A stretch of DNA of 64,000 bases from Polaromonas sp. (GCA_030683705.1 JAUXPP010000110.1:17561-81560), one strand, 5' to 3'; shown: positions 28,630-37,849, counted from the first letter of the stretch. Translations and numbers: made by a program. Notes: generated from the letters alone by a model not told the origin.

Positions 28630-28643
28630 ACGAACTAGTTAGT
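28630..28643. promoter_or_regulatory. Candidate TetR operator
   Basis: ACGAACTAGTTAGT contains the perfect palindrome AACTAGTT and matches its own complement at all but one base pair across 14 bases. It lies between the TetR-type gene and the VOC gene, upstream of the latter, in an otherwise AT-richer promoter region. This is where a local repressor would be expected to bind. Confidence 0.4.
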
Positions 28644-28683
28644 TTTCAACAAATCCGGACTTACCCTTGCACCGGCCACAACC

Positions 28684-29364
28684 TCAGGCGCGCACAAAAC
28701 GCAGCACCATCTCGATGATGCTGTCACGGCGCGCGGCCAGTGCCGGCGCCGACTGCGCGTCGCGTTTGAAGATCAGGCCGAAGGTGTGCTGGTTGGACAC
28801 ATTGAAAAACGTCAGCGCCGAGATCGAGGCGTGGATATCGATGGCATCCAGCCCGGGCCGGAACACCCCGAAGGCCACGCCGCGATCGTAAAGCTGGCGG
28901 ATCGCCTGGATCGCCGGCACATTGAGCTGCTGGATGCTTTTGCTCTGCGCCAGGTAGGCGCCGCGCTCCATGTTTTCGGTCATCACCAGCCGGATGTAGT
29001 CGGGGTTGTCGTGGTGGTGGTCGAAGGTGAAGCCGACCAGGCGGCGCAGCGCATCCTCGGGCGGCAGGTCTTCCAGGTGCAGCTCGGCCTCGATGGCGCG
29101 CATGCGGCGGTAGGCTTCTTCCAGCACCGCGATGTACAGGCCTTGCTTGCTGCCGAAGTAGTAATAGATCATGCGCTTGCTGGTGCGCGTGGCGGCGGCG
29201 ATCTCGTCGATGCGCGCGCCGCTCAGGCCTTTGCTGGCAAACTCTGCCGTCGCCACCTCGAGGATGCCGGCCATGGTGCGCACCGGGTCATTGGTGCGGG
29301 TGGCCTCGCGCGGCGCGGCCTTGCCCGGTTTGGCGGCCTGCGCTAAATGTACTGCCTGGTTCAT
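28684..29364 (-). CDS. TetR family transcriptional regulator
   Basis: 226-aa repressor. The N-terminal helix-turn-helix is clear (ILEVATAEFASKGLSGARID then EIAAATRTSKRMIYYYFGSK), followed by a TetR_C-like ligand domain with many His/Asp residues (FTFDHHHDNPDYIRL). The start at 29364 is preferred over frames extending to 29505. It lies upstream of, and co-directional with, the VOC, TIM-barrel and aroQ genes and probably controls them, with an aromatic or hydroaromatic ligand as a reasonable guess. Confidence 0.9.
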   Translation of the reverse strand: MNQAVHLAQAAKPGKAAPREATRTNDPVRTMAGILEVATAEFASKGLSGARIDEIAAATRTSKRMIYYYFGSKQGLYIAVLEEAYRRMRAIEAELHLEDLPPEDALRRLVGFTFDHHHDNPDYIRLVMTENMERGAYLAQSKSIQQLNVPAIQAIRQLYDRGVAFGVFRPGLDAIDIHASISALTFFNVSNQHTFGLIFKRDAQSAPALAARRDSIIEMVLRFVRA

Positions 29365-29402
29365 TTCGGGAAGTATAGGGCCGCAGCCGCCCCGCATTTT
29401 TT

Positions 29403-29458
29403 TGCTACATGTTTGATAGCTGCTTACGCTGACCAGGCAAGGGCTGGTGGCTGATTTG
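29403..29458 (+). repeat. Dispersed short repeat, copy 5
   Basis: TGCTACATGTTTGATAGCTG then CTTACGC and AGGCAAGGGCTGGTGGCTGA. It occupies the divergent promoter region between the TetR regulator and the EamA transporter gene. Confidence 0.8.
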
Positions 29459-29517
29459 GCCGGTGAACCCGCGTGGCAGCGGCACCGGCGTCGAATCGCG
29501 CACAATCATGGGGCCCC

Positions 29518-30399
29518 ATGCACACCCGCCACTTCATCCAGTTGATTGCCCTGTCCGCGCTGTGGGGCGGCTCGTTTCCGTTGCTGCGCATCGCCAGCCC
29601 GGCGCTGGGTCCCTGGCTGCTGGCCGGCCTGCGCTGCGTGCTGGCCGCGCTGGTGCTGGCCGTGCTGATGCGGGTGTTGCGCCAGCGCTGGCCGGCGCGC
29701 GCCGCCTGGCCCCGGCTGGCGCTGCTGAGCCTGCTGACGGTGGTGGCGCCGTTTGTGCTGTTCAACTGGGCCGCGCTGGTGATTCCGGCCGGTTATTCGG
29801 CGGTGCTCAATGCCACCGCGCCCCTGTTCGGCGTGCTGGGCGCCGCGGTCATGGGGGAAGAACGTCTCAGCGGCCGCCGCCTGATGGGCTGCGCCATCGG
29901 TTTTGCCGGCGTGGCGCTGCTGGTGCAGCTAGGCCCGGTGGCCGTCACCACGCCGGAGCTGCTGGCCGCGCTGGCCTGCACCGCTGCCGCGGCCGGTTAC
30001 GGTTTCGGCTCCACGCTGATGAAACGTGCGACGCTGGAACACGACGCCCTGCCCGCCTCGGCGGTTGTGCATGTGGCCGCCGCCTTGCTGCTGCTGGTGC
30101 CGGCCGGCGCCAGCGTGCCGGCGGCGACCTTCAGCACCGGCGCGATGATCTCGGTCGCGGTGCTGGGCCTGTTCACCTCGGGCCTGATGTACTGGATCAG
30201 CATGCGCCTGATGCGCGAGATCCCGGCCAGCGCCGCCACCTCCGCCGCCTTCATGATTCCGCTGTTCGGCGTGGCCTGGGGTGGCCTGTTTCTCGGCGAA
30301 CCGGTCACCTGGGGCATGGCGCCGGGCTGCGTGCTGGTGCTCACGGCGACCGCGCTGATCACCGGCTTCAACCCGTTCAGGGAGCGCGGCAAGGTGTGA
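29518..30399 (+). CDS. EamA/DMT family transporter
   Basis: 293-aa drug/metabolite transporter with about ten membrane helices and two EamA repeats (first opening IALSALWGGSFPLLRIASPA, second opening AALACTAAAAGYGFGSTLMK). Start ATG 29518 places the first helix at the N-terminus as usual. Members export amino acids, nucleobases or other metabolites; the substrate is unknown. Divergent from the TetR gene and followed by a dispersed repeat. Confidence 0.9.
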   Translation: MHTRHFIQLIALSALWGGSFPLLRIASPALGPWLLAGLRCVLAALVLAVLMRVLRQRWPARAAWPRLALLSLLTVVAPFVLFNWAALVIPAGYSAVLNATAPLFGVLGAAVMGEERLSGRRLMGCAIGFAGVALLVQLGPVAVTTPELLAALACTAAAAGYGFGSTLMKRATLEHDALPASAVVHVAAALLLLVPAGASVPAATFSTGAMISVAVLGLFTSGLMYWISMRLMREIPASAATSAAFMIPLFGVAWGGLFLGEPVTWGMAPGCVLVLTATALITGFNPFRERGKV

Positions 30400-30410
30400 C
30401 CGGTCTTGCA

Positions 30411-30467
30411 ACGCTATCAATTGGATAGCTGCTCACGCTTGCCAGACGTGCGCTGCAGGCCGAAAAG
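30411..30467 (+). repeat. Dispersed short repeat, copy 6
   Basis: ACGCTATCAATTGGATAGCT then GCTCACGCTTGCCAGACGTG and GCTGCAGGCCGA. Well-conserved copy in the convergent gap between the EamA and MFS transporter genes. Confidence 0.85.
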
Positions 30468-30476
30468 ACTTTTACT

Positions 30477-31691
30477 TCAGGCGGCGGGCCGGGCTGGCGC
30501 ATCGATGTCGCGCTGCAGCCGCCAGGCGCGCCAGGCGCAGAAGGTGGCCAGCGCCGCCGCCAGCGCACAGGCCCAGTACACACTGCCCAGGCCGAAGGCC
30601 GAGCTCAGCACCCCGCCGCTCAGGCCACCCAGCACACCGGGCAGGCCGTATGCCAGCACCACGTACAGCGCCTGGCCGCGGCCACGCAGCCGCCCGGGAA
30701 AGTGGTGCGACAGCAAGGCGATACACACCGTGTGGTGCGTCGCGAAGGTCAGCGCATGCAGCATCTGCGCAAACACCAGCACGGCCAGCACACCGGCGCC
30801 GGTGGCCGTCAGCCCCATGCGCAGCGTCATCGCGGCGGCGCAGATCACCAGCCAGCCGGTCAGGCTGAAACGCGGCAGCCAGCGGCCCTGGGTGTAGAAC
30901 CAGACGATCTCGACCACCACCGACACCGCCCAGAGGATGCCGATCATGGCCTTGCTGTAGCCGATGCTGTCCAGGTAGAGCGAGAAAAACACATAGATGC
31001 CGATGTGCGCCAGCACATGGAAAAATGCCGCCGCAAAAAACCACAACACCGGCCGCTGGCGCAGCACCGGCAACACCGGCAGTTTTTCTTCATGCGGGCT
31101 GACGGCCTCCTTGAGGTCGGGCAGGCACCAGACGCTGACCGTCACCGCCAGCAGCGACAAAAAGGTCCAGGCCGGGAAATGGCCCATGCCGAAGTACTCG
31201 AACCAGGCGCCGGCCGCAAACACCGTCACCAAGAAGCCCAGCGAGCCCCAGAGCCGCACCCGGCCGTAACGCCGCGCGTCGAAGGCGCCCCCTTGGCTAA
31301 TCAGGTGCGCCATCGCCGCCTCGCTCATGGGCATCATGGAACTGGTGTGGGTGAACATCACCAGCAGCACCGCCGTCAGCCACCAGATGCCGAAACGCGA
31401 ATCGAAGTCCAGCCACAAGCCGCAGGAGCTGATCAGCGCAACCGTCGCGCCATAACGCAGCAGCTTGACACGTTCACCGGTGTGGTCGCTGAGCGCGCCC
31501 CAGCCGTAGGGCGCAAACAGCCGCGTCGCCGCCTGCACCGAGGTCAGAAGGCTGATCGCCAGGATGCTGAAGCCCAGGTCCTTGAGCCACAGCGGCAAAT
31601 AGGGGTTGAAAAACCCGATGTGGGCGAAGTAGCTGGCCGACAGCGCCGCAAACGGCACCAGCTGGCGGCGCCGGGTGGCAGCTTCGGGCAT
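30477..31691 (-). CDS. MFS transporter (HcaT/PPT-like)
   Basis: 404-aa major facilitator with twelve predicted helices. N-terminal FAALSASYFAHIGFFNPYLP and the loop WGALSDHTGERVKLLRYGA match the MFS_1_like/3-phenylpropionate permease (HcaT) group. The substrate is unknown; phenylpropanoid acids or nucleosides are typical of the group. The stop abuts a dispersed repeat, and the gene lies just downstream of aroC on the same strand (13-base gap), so they may share transcription. Confidence 0.88.
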   Translation of the reverse strand: MPEAATRRRQLVPFAALSASYFAHIGFFNPYLPLWLKDLGFSILAISLLTSVQAATRLFAPYGWGALSDHTGERVKLLRYGATVALISSCGLWLDFDSRFGIWWLTAVLLVMFTHTSSMMPMSEAAMAHLISQGGAFDARRYGRVRLWGSLGFLVTVFAAGAWFEYFGMGHFPAWTFLSLLAVTVSVWCLPDLKEAVSPHEEKLPVLPVLRQRPVLWFFAAAFFHVLAHIGIYVFFSLYLDSIGYSKAMIGILWAVSVVVEIVWFYTQGRWLPRFSLTGWLVICAAAMTLRMGLTATGAGVLAVLVFAQMLHALTFATHHTVCIALLSHHFPGRLRGRGQALYVVLAYGLPGVLGGLSGGVLSSAFGLGSVYWACALAAALATFCAWRAWRLQRDIDAPARPAA

Positions 31692-31704
31692 CTTGAGCGT
31701 CGGT

Positions 31705-32799
31705 TTAGATCGAGCCGTTGATGGCCCGCATCGGCGAGACCACGTCGCCGCACTGCGCGCGGTGCCGCAAGGCGTGGTCCATCACCACCAGCGCCAGCAG
31801 GGCCTCGGCAATCGGCGTTGCGCGTATGCCCACGCAGGGGTCGTGCCGGCCCTTGGTGATCACCGAGGTCGGCTGGCCCGCCATGTCGATGGAGTCGCGC
31901 GGCGTCAGGATGGAGCTGGTCGGCTTGATGGCGATGGCCACTTCCAGGTCCTGGCCGGTGCTGATGCCGCCCAGCACGCCACCGGCGTTGTTGGACCTGA
32001 AGCCTTCAGGCGACAGCGAATCGCCATGGGTGCTGCCGCGTTGCGTGACGCTGGCAAAACCGGCGCCGATTTCCACACCCTTGACCGCGTTCAGGCCCAT
32101 CATCGCGAACGCGATGTCGGCATCCAGCTTGTCGAACAGCGGCTCGCCCAGGCCCACCGGCATGCCGCTGGCGGTCACGCGGATACGCGCGCCGCAGGAG
32201 TCGCCGCCCTTGCGCAACTCCTCCATATAAGTCTCGAGCGCCGACACGTCGGCCACCGGCGCAAAGAAGGGGTTGTGGGGCACATGTTCCCAGGACTCGA
32301 AGCCCACCACCATCTCGCCGACCTGCGTCATGCAGCCGCGAAAGGTGGTGCCGTATGTCTGCTTGAGCCACTTGCGGGCCACCGCGCCGGCCGCCACGGT
32401 GGGCGCCGTCAGCCGCGCCGACGAGCGGCCGCCACCGCGCGGATCGCGGATGCCGTACTTCTGCAGGTAGCTGTAGTCCGCATGGCCGGGCCGGAAGGTG
32501 TTGAGGATGTCGCCGTAGTCCTTGCTGCGCTGGTCGGTGTTTTTGATCAGCAGGCAGATCGGTGTGCCCGTCGTTTTGCCCTCGTACACGCCCGACAGGA
32601 TCTCGACCACATCGGGTTCGTTGCGCTGCGTCACGAACTTGCTGGTGCCAGGCCGGCGCCGGTCCAGCTCGACCTGGATGTCGGCCTCGGTCAGCGCCAT
32701 ACCCGGCGGGCAGCCGTCGATCACACAGCCAATGGCCGGGCCGTGGGATTCACCGAAGTTGGTGACTGCGAAAAGGGTGCCTAGGGTGTTGCCGCTCAT
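31705..32799 (-). CDS. aroC: Chorismate synthase
   Basis: 364-aa FMN-dependent enzyme that converts EPSP to chorismate, the last step of the shikimate pathway. Signatures [18 protein letters not shown] near the N-terminus, the RPGHADYSY region and [14 protein letters not shown] near the C-terminus are all present. Length is normal. It is transcribed before the MFS gene. It is in the same window as aroQ but not in one operon. Confidence 0.97.
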   Translation of the reverse strand: MSGNTLGTLFAVTNFGESHGPAIGCVIDGCPPGMALTEADIQVELDRRRPGTSKFVTQRNEPDVVEILSGVYEGKTTGTPICLLIKNTDQRSKDYGDILNTFRPGHADYSYLQKYGIRDPRGGGRSSARLTAPTVAAGAVARKWLKQTYGTTFRGCMTQVGEMVVGFESWEHVPHNPFFAPVADVSALETYMEELRKGGDSCGARIRVTASGMPVGLGEPLFDKLDADIAFAMMGLNAVKGVEIGAGFASVTQRGSTHGDSLSPEGFRSNNAGGVLGGISTGQDLEVAIAIKPTSSILTPRDSIDMAGQPTSVITKGRHDPCVGIRATPIAEALLALVVMDHALRHRAQCGDVVSPMRAINGSI

Positions 32800-32893
32800 G
32801 GGAGGATTATCCCAGATGGACTCGGGGCGTCGCCCAACGCCGTAGCCGGTCGAATGGAGCCAGTGCTGAGCCAGGTTATGGCTACGCTCGCAG

Positions 32894-33157
32894 CTATTGA
32901 GCAGGAATGCGCTTGCCCTCCCCGCAATCGCAGCCGGCCCTCATTGGTGAGGTGCCGTAGCGAACCACTCCTCCGCCCATCCGATATGCGGCCCGCTCCC
33001 GGGCAGATTCACCACACAAAAGCTGACAATCTTTCGTCTTCATCCAGACAAAGCCCCACGACAACCCAACGATCAGAAGGATGCAAACGGCCAGCGCCCA
33101 AAAAAGCCGCGACCGCAGCATCTGCTTGACGGAGGTCGACTTCATGATGGCTGACAT
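32894..33157 (-). CDS. Small hypothetical membrane protein
   Basis: 87-aa frame with one strong hydrophobic segment ([20 protein letters not shown], residues about 17-36) followed by a Cys-containing region (CQLLCGE and CDCGEG). No family recognised. No good ribosome site precedes ATG 33157; ATG 33145 is an alternative. It is the only candidate gene in the 418-base space between aroC and the sensor kinase, and it could be spurious. Confidence 0.4.
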   Translation of the reverse strand: MSAIMKSTSVKQMLRSRLFWALAVCILLIVGLSWGFVWMKTKDCQLLCGESARERAAYRMGGGVVRYGTSPMRAGCDCGEGKRIPAQ

Positions 33158-33217
33158 AGGAAATGACCGGCGGGCCAGAGCGTGTTTGCCATGAGCTCAC
33201 TTGTCAACGCCATCCAC

Positions 33218-34915
33218 TCAAGCACCCTGCAGAGGCAACGCAAAATAAAACACCGCGCCCCCGCCCACCTTGCCTTCGGCCCAGACGCGGCCGCCATGGC
33301 GCATGATCACGCGGCGCACGGTGGCCAGGCCGACGCCGGTGCCTTCGAATTCCTCGTCGCTGTGCAGGCGCGCGAACACCTCGAAGAGTTTGTCGTAGTA
33401 AGCCATGTCGAAGCCGGCGCCGTTGTCGCGCACCGAATAAACCGCTTCAGCGCCTTCCACGCGGCCGCCGACCTCGATCAGCGGGGTGGCGACGCGGCTG
33501 CTGTACTTCACCGCGTTGGAGATCAGGTTGATCCACACCTGGCGCAGCAGCCCCGGGTCGGCCGGCGCGTCCGGCAAGGGACCGAGCTCGATGGCGGGCT
33601 GGGGCGCGTCGTGGCCGAATCCCGGCATCTCGGCGGCCACCTGCGCGACCAGCGCATTCATGTCGACGCCGGTTTTGGTGACTTCCTGCAGGGTCAGCCT
33701 GGAAAACGACAACAGGTCCTCGATCAGCCCGGCCATGCTCTTGACCCGGGCGCGGATGATGGCCAGGTAGTGCAGGCCTTTTTCGTCCAGCCGGTCGGCG
33801 TAATTTTTCTCCAGCAGGCCGGCGTACCCGGCGATGACGCTGAGCGGGGAGCGCAGGTCGTGCGAGGCCGCCGAGGTGAAACTCTCCAGGCTTTTGTTGG
33901 TGGCCTCCAGGTCCTCGGCACGCAGGTTCAGGGCCGCGTGCAGGCGGTCAATCACCTTCTCGAGTTCCTTTTTCTGGGTGATGTCTTCCGAAATCCCCAG
34001 CACGTGCGTCGGCTCGGCGGCGTCGCCGAAGACCGGCACCTTGTAGGTATGCAACATGCGCAGGCCATCGCCGTTCGAGGAAAAACGGTGCTCCTCGATC
34101 TCCTCCGTCGTGCCGCTGGCGAGGACGCGCCTGTCCTCTTGCACCGACATGTCGGCGTCGTCTTTCTCAAACAGGTCGTGGACGGTTTTCCCGAGCAAGG
34201 CCTCGCGCGGCATGCCTGTGAGTTTTTCCAGCGCGCGGTTGACGCGCACATAACGCAACTCGGCCGCGTCCTTGATGTAGACGGCGGTCGGGATGTGCTC
34301 GATCATGGAATCCAGGAAGCGGTTGGACTTCAGGACTTCCGCCGTGCGCTCCCTGAGTTGCTCGCGGCTTTCGGTCAGTTCGTTGTTGCGCCGCACCGCC
34401 GCGTCGTAAGTGGACATCAGCAGATTCAGGATCTGGGTGCGGCTGGCGGTGATGTGGTGGCGCTCACCATGGAAGAAAATTTCCGCCGGCGCGCTGGCCT
34501 CCGGCGCCTGGTCGATGTCACGGGTGCTCAGCGCATGTTCCACCCGCGCCAGCATGTGGCTTCGTTCATACGGCTTGATGACGAAGCTGTCGGCCCCGCA
34601 CTGCAGGCCCAGCAGCACCTCATTGGGGTCCACCAGGCTGGTCACCAGGATCACCGGGATCTGGCGTAGCGCCGGGTCGGCCTTGATCTGGCGGCACAGT
34701 TCGTAGCCGCTCATTTCGGGGATTTTGACCCCGCTGACGACCAGCGCGGGCTGCAGGCTGATGGTCATTTCCAGTGCGGACTGGCCGTTGTCGGCCATGC
34801 TGACCTGGTAGCCCTCCTCTTCGAGGATGTGGCCCAACATCTGGGCCTGCGCCAGGATGTTCTCGACGATCAGGACGTGCTTGGGCGGGGTGTCGCCGGA
34901 TCCAACAGCTGTCAT
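33218..34915 (-). CDS. Sensor histidine kinase with degenerate N-terminal receiver domain and PAS
   Basis: 565-aa cytoplasmic kinase. Order: receiver-like domain (13-130), coiled linker, PAS (about 200-320), HisKA with His352 in ASHDLRSPLSVI, HATPase with N box WINLISNAVKYS and G boxes DNGAGFDM and GTGVGLATV. In the receiver the phospho-acceptor Asp is replaced by Gly62 (VVSGVKIPEMSG), and the acidic pair is Glu18-Asn19, while Thr92 and Lys114 are kept. It therefore probably senses or binds through the receiver without phosphorylation. No partner response regulator is adjacent. No membrane segment. Confidence 0.9.
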   Translation of the reverse strand: MTAVGSGDTPPKHVLIVENILAQAQMLGHILEEEGYQVSMADNGQSALEMTISLQPALVVSGVKIPEMSGYELCRQIKADPALRQIPVILVTSLVDPNEVLLGLQCGADSFVIKPYERSHMLARVEHALSTRDIDQAPEASAPAEIFFHGERHHITASRTQILNLLMSTYDAAVRRNNELTESREQLRERTAEVLKSNRFLDSMIEHIPTAVYIKDAAELRYVRVNRALEKLTGMPREALLGKTVHDLFEKDDADMSVQEDRRVLASGTTEEIEEHRFSSNGDGLRMLHTYKVPVFGDAAEPTHVLGISEDITQKKELEKVIDRLHAALNLRAEDLEATNKSLESFTSAASHDLRSPLSVIAGYAGLLEKNYADRLDEKGLHYLAIIRARVKSMAGLIEDLLSFSRLTLQEVTKTGVDMNALVAQVAAEMPGFGHDAPQPAIELGPLPDAPADPGLLRQVWINLISNAVKYSSRVATPLIEVGGRVEGAEAVYSVRDNGAGFDMAYYDKLFEVFARLHSDEEFEGTGVGLATVRRVIMRHGGRVWAEGKVGGGAVFYFALPLQGA

Positions 34916-35146
34916 TTTTTTATTCCCTGGAGTATCAGCTTGCTTGCCTACTCTTTGTTCTTGTTACAGATAGTACTAGCTCTTCGGCGTTTGCATACCG
35001 CACCGGTCTTTTCCCCTCGATCGGGTCGTCATTCAGCGGGGAGGCTGCCACGCAGCGGTGCATGGCATGGCGGGACGCTCTGGAACACTTCCTGCTTGCT
35101 GCGTTGCACCATTTTTCTTTGATGCACTGACCGCAAGGAGTTCCCC

Positions 35147-35569
35147 ATGCTGGACCGCACCGCTACCCAGTTTTCCCACGTCAAACCCGGCGACACCGCC
35201 TTTGTGTCAGGCGGTTTGCGTGACTTCTTTCTGTACCGGGATCTGGGCGTGGCCGAGGCAACGCACGGAAAAGTGATTGCGCACCTGGTCAAGGCCAATA
35301 TGGCACCGGAAACGGGCACAGGCTGGCACCGGCATGAGGCGGATTTCCAGATCGTTTACATGCTCAAGGGCTGGGCGCGTTTCATGTACGAGGACCAGGA
35401 AACCCTGGTCGAGGCCGGCGACGTGGTGCACCAGCGCCCCGGCATCAGGCACTACCTGTTCGACTACTCGCCCGACATGGAATACCTGGAAATTGTTTCG
35501 CCAGCAGATTTCAAGTCCATCGATGTCGACCCCGTCTGCGACATTCCCCCCGCAACACCCTGGAAGTAG
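35147..35569 (+). CDS. Cupin domain protein
   Basis: 140-aa single cupin. Motif 1 is GTGWHRHEADFQIVYMLKGW (His-x-His and Glu-type metal ligands) and motif 2 is AGDVVHQRPGIRHYLFDYS. An AAGGAG ribosome site lies before the ATG. Small cupins of this kind bind metals and act as dioxygenases, isomerases or sensors; nothing here narrows it. It stands alone, divergent from the sensor kinase. Confidence 0.82.
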   Translation: MLDRTATQFSHVKPGDTAFVSGGLRDFFLYRDLGVAEATHGKVIAHLVKANMAPETGTGWHRHEADFQIVYMLKGWARFMYEDQETLVEAGDVVHQRPGIRHYLFDYSPDMEYLEIVSPADFKSIDVDPVCDIPPATPWK

Positions 35570-35582
35570 CCGAGCCTGTGCA

Positions 35583-35721
35583 GGGATTGCGGGTCAAACC
35601 CGCCATGACAGAAGCGCGAGGGAATGTCTTATACCAGCGGGCGCCGCGGAACCGGCTCTGCCGGGCCGCAGGCGCCGCCCCCCAGTGGGGGGAAGCGGCC
35701 TCCAGGCCGCTACGGGGGGCG
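35583..35721. repeat. GC-rich intergenic repeats behind the GST gene
   Basis: Two repeat types occupy the convergent gap. GGATTGCGGGTCAAACCCGC with CATGACA (35583-35609) is an inverted repeat of the common CGGGTCAA.CCCGCCATGAC class. At 35643-35721, GGCCGCAGGCGCCGCCCCCC, AGTGGGGGG and GGCCGCTACGGGGGGC form the Burkholderiales-type G/C-run repeat that typically flanks gene ends. The latter abuts the GST stop codon on the minus strand and could act as a transcript end. Confidence 0.6.
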
Positions 35722-36378
35722 TCAAAACTCCGCGTCGAGCTCGTCGATTTCGTCCGGCTCTTTCTTCGCCGCCGCCACCCATTCCTTCATCGCGGGCAGC
35801 TCCATGATGCGTTTGCAGTACGCGCTGCAGGTCTTGTCCAGCGCCACGTCATACGTCATGAAGCGCGTGACCACCGGCGCGTACATCGCGTCGGCCATGC
35901 AGGGCTGCTTGCCGAACAGGTAAGGCCCGCCGTAGCTGGCCAGGCACTCCTTCCAGATCGCGATCACCCGGTCAATGTCGCCCTGGGCGCGCGACCAGAC
36001 CTTGAAGTTGGGGAAATGGGCCTTGATGTTCATCGGCAGCGAGGCGCGCAACGAGCCGAAGCCCGAATGCATCTCGCCACAGATCGCCCGGCAGTGCGCC
36101 CTGGCCTTCACGTCAGCCGGCAGCAAACCGGCTTTGGGCTTGATTTCATTGAGGTATTCGGCAATCGCCAGGGTGTCCCAGACCTTCACCCCGTTGTGCT
36201 GCAAGGAAGGCACCAGCATGGACGCCGACAGCAGCAACATTTCGGCCTTCATCGACGGATCGTCGGGCGAAATGACTTTTTCGGTGAAATCCAGGCCGGC
36301 CAGTCGGGCTGTCAGCCAGCCGCGCAAGGCCCAGGCACCGTAGTTCTTGCTGCTGATCGTGAGAACCGCTTTGGCCAT
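35722..36378 (-). CDS. Glutathione S-transferase family protein
   Basis: 218-aa GST. The N-terminal thioredoxin-like domain has the catalytic Ser/Tyr region SSKNYGAWALRGWL and the cis-Pro/Glu-Ser-like segment MLVPSLQHNGVKVWDTLAIA; the C-terminal domain is helical (CMADAMYAPVVTRF). Start at 36378 has a CAGGAG ribosome site. The role may be detoxification or a specific glutathione-dependent step; the family is too broad to tell. Divergent from phaZ. Confidence 0.9.
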   Translation of the reverse strand: MAKAVLTISSKNYGAWALRGWLTARLAGLDFTEKVISPDDPSMKAEMLLLSASMLVPSLQHNGVKVWDTLAIAEYLNEIKPKAGLLPADVKARAHCRAICGEMHSGFGSLRASLPMNIKAHFPNFKVWSRAQGDIDRVIAIWKECLASYGGPYLFGKQPCMADAMYAPVVTRFMTYDVALDKTCSAYCKRIMELPAMKEWVAAAKKEPDEIDELDAEF

Positions 36379-36524
36379 GGCTTGCTCCTGGAAAGTGCGT
36401 AAGTTCTGCGCAAGTCGTGTGCAAGGGCTGTGCCAGAAAAGTGCACGCCATATACGCCGGTTGGCCCGCAACTTGCCTGCAATCAGCGCAGGGGGGCCCA
36501 CCGGTCGCCCATGCCAGGAGAACC

Positions 36525-37742
36525 ATGTTGTATCAGGCCTACCAGCTCCAGTCCGACCTGATGTCGCCGCTTCGCCTGATGGCCCAGGGCCTGAGCGCGT
36601 CGCTCTGGCTGCAGAACACCGAACGCAGCATCACCCGCCGCATGGCCGCTGCCAGCGAAGTCATCTCACGCATGCGCCTGACCCACACCCGGCCGGCCTA
36701 CGGCATAGGCTCGGTGATGGTGGACGGCGAGGCCACGCCGGTCGAGGAAGACATGGTGCTCGCCCTGCCCTTCGGCAGCCTGCTCCACTTCAAAAAACCG
36801 GTCTCCGGCGGCCGCCACCACCCGCCGGTGCTGCTGGTGGCGCCGCTGTCCGGCCATTTCGCGACCCTGCTGCGCGAAACCGCCCGCACCCTGCTGCAGG
36901 ACCATGACGTCTACATCACCGACTGGCACAACGCCCGCGACGTGGCGCTCAAACACGGCGGCTTTGGCCTCGACGACTACATCGACCACATGATCAAGTT
37001 CATCGAGGCGATCGGCCCCGGCACCCATGTGGTGGCGGTCTGCCAGCCCTGCGTGGCGGCGCTGGCGGCCACCGCCGTGATGGCCGAAGACGACCACCCG
37101 GCCCAGCCGCGCAGCCTGACGCTGATGGCCGGCCCGGTCGACTGCCGCGTCAACCCGACCGGCGTCAACACGCTCGCGACCAGCAAGCCGATTGAGTGGT
37201 TCGAAAAAAACCTGATCAGCCATGTGCCCCTGCCGCACGCCGGCTACATGCGCCGCGTGTACCCCGGCTTTGTGCAGCTCAGCGCTTTCCTGAGCATGAA
37301 CCTGGACCGCCACAAAAAATCGTTCCAGGACCTGTACCAGCACCTGGTGGACGGCGACCTCGACAAGGCCAATGTGATCCGCGTGTTTTACGAGGAGTAC
37401 CTGGCCGTCAACGACCTGCCCGCCGAGTTTTACCTCGAGACGGTGGAAAAAGTCTTCCAGACCTACGACCTGCCGCTGGGCAAGCTGACTTACAAGGGCC
37501 GCATCGTCAAACCCGCCGCGATCCGCCGCACCGCGCTGATGACGGTCGAAGGTGAACGCGACGACATCTGCGCGGTCGGCCAGACGGTGGCCGCGCTGGA
37601 CCTGTGCAGCAGCATCCGGCCCTACATGAAGACCCACCACATCCAGACCGGCGTCGGGCACTACGGCGTCTTCAGCGGCCGCAAGTGGAACCAGCAGATC
37701 TATCCGCGGGTTCGGGAGATGATTCATGCAAGCATGGGGTGA
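36525..37742 (+). CDS. phaZ: Intracellular polyhydroxyalkanoate depolymerase
   Basis: 405-aa intracellular PHB depolymerase of the PhaZ1 (Ralstonia) type, which mobilises stored polyhydroxybutyrate to 3-hydroxybutyrate units. The active-site cysteine is Cys173 in VAVCQPCVAAL, in place of the serine of a normal lipase box, and HHIQTGVGHYGVFSGRKWN near the C-terminus holds the catalytic His. An AGGAG ribosome site precedes ATG 36525. It supports that the host stores PHA. It links functionally to scoAB (acetoacetate use) elsewhere in the window. Confidence 0.95.
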   Translation: MLYQAYQLQSDLMSPLRLMAQGLSASLWLQNTERSITRRMAAASEVISRMRLTHTRPAYGIGSVMVDGEATPVEEDMVLALPFGSLLHFKKPVSGGRHHPPVLLVAPLSGHFATLLRETARTLLQDHDVYITDWHNARDVALKHGGFGLDDYIDHMIKFIEAIGPGTHVVAVCQPCVAALAATAVMAEDDHPAQPRSLTLMAGPVDCRVNPTGVNTLATSKPIEWFEKNLISHVPLPHAGYMRRVYPGFVQLSAFLSMNLDRHKKSFQDLYQHLVDGDLDKANVIRVFYEEYLAVNDLPAEFYLETVEKVFQTYDLPLGKLTYKGRIVKPAAIRRTALMTVEGERDDICAVGQTVAALDLCSSIRPYMKTHHIQTGVGHYGVFSGRKWNQQIYPRVREMIHASMG

Positions 37743-37747
37743 GTTGA

Positions 37748-37808
37748 GGGCCGAATCAGGCTCTGACCCTTATTTGGCGAGCGTGAGCAGCTACTGAATT
37801 TATAGCGC
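37748..37808 (-). repeat. Dispersed short repeat, minus-strand copy
   Basis: Read on the minus strand: GCTATAAATTCAGTAGCTGC then TCACGCTCGCCAAATAAGGG and CAGAGCCTGATTCGG. It lies immediately behind the phaZ stop codon. Confidence 0.75.
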
Positions 37809-37825
37809 TCACCACGTCCCTGGCT

Positions 37826-37849
37826 GTCGTCCCGGACTTGATCCGGGAT
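37826..37849. repeat. Short CCCGGACTTGATCCGGG palindrome
   Basis: GTCGTCCCGGACTTGATCCG GGAT is related to the copy at 5787-5814. It is a common short proteobacterial palindromic repeat, here between the dispersed repeat and the large inverted element. Confidence 0.65.
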
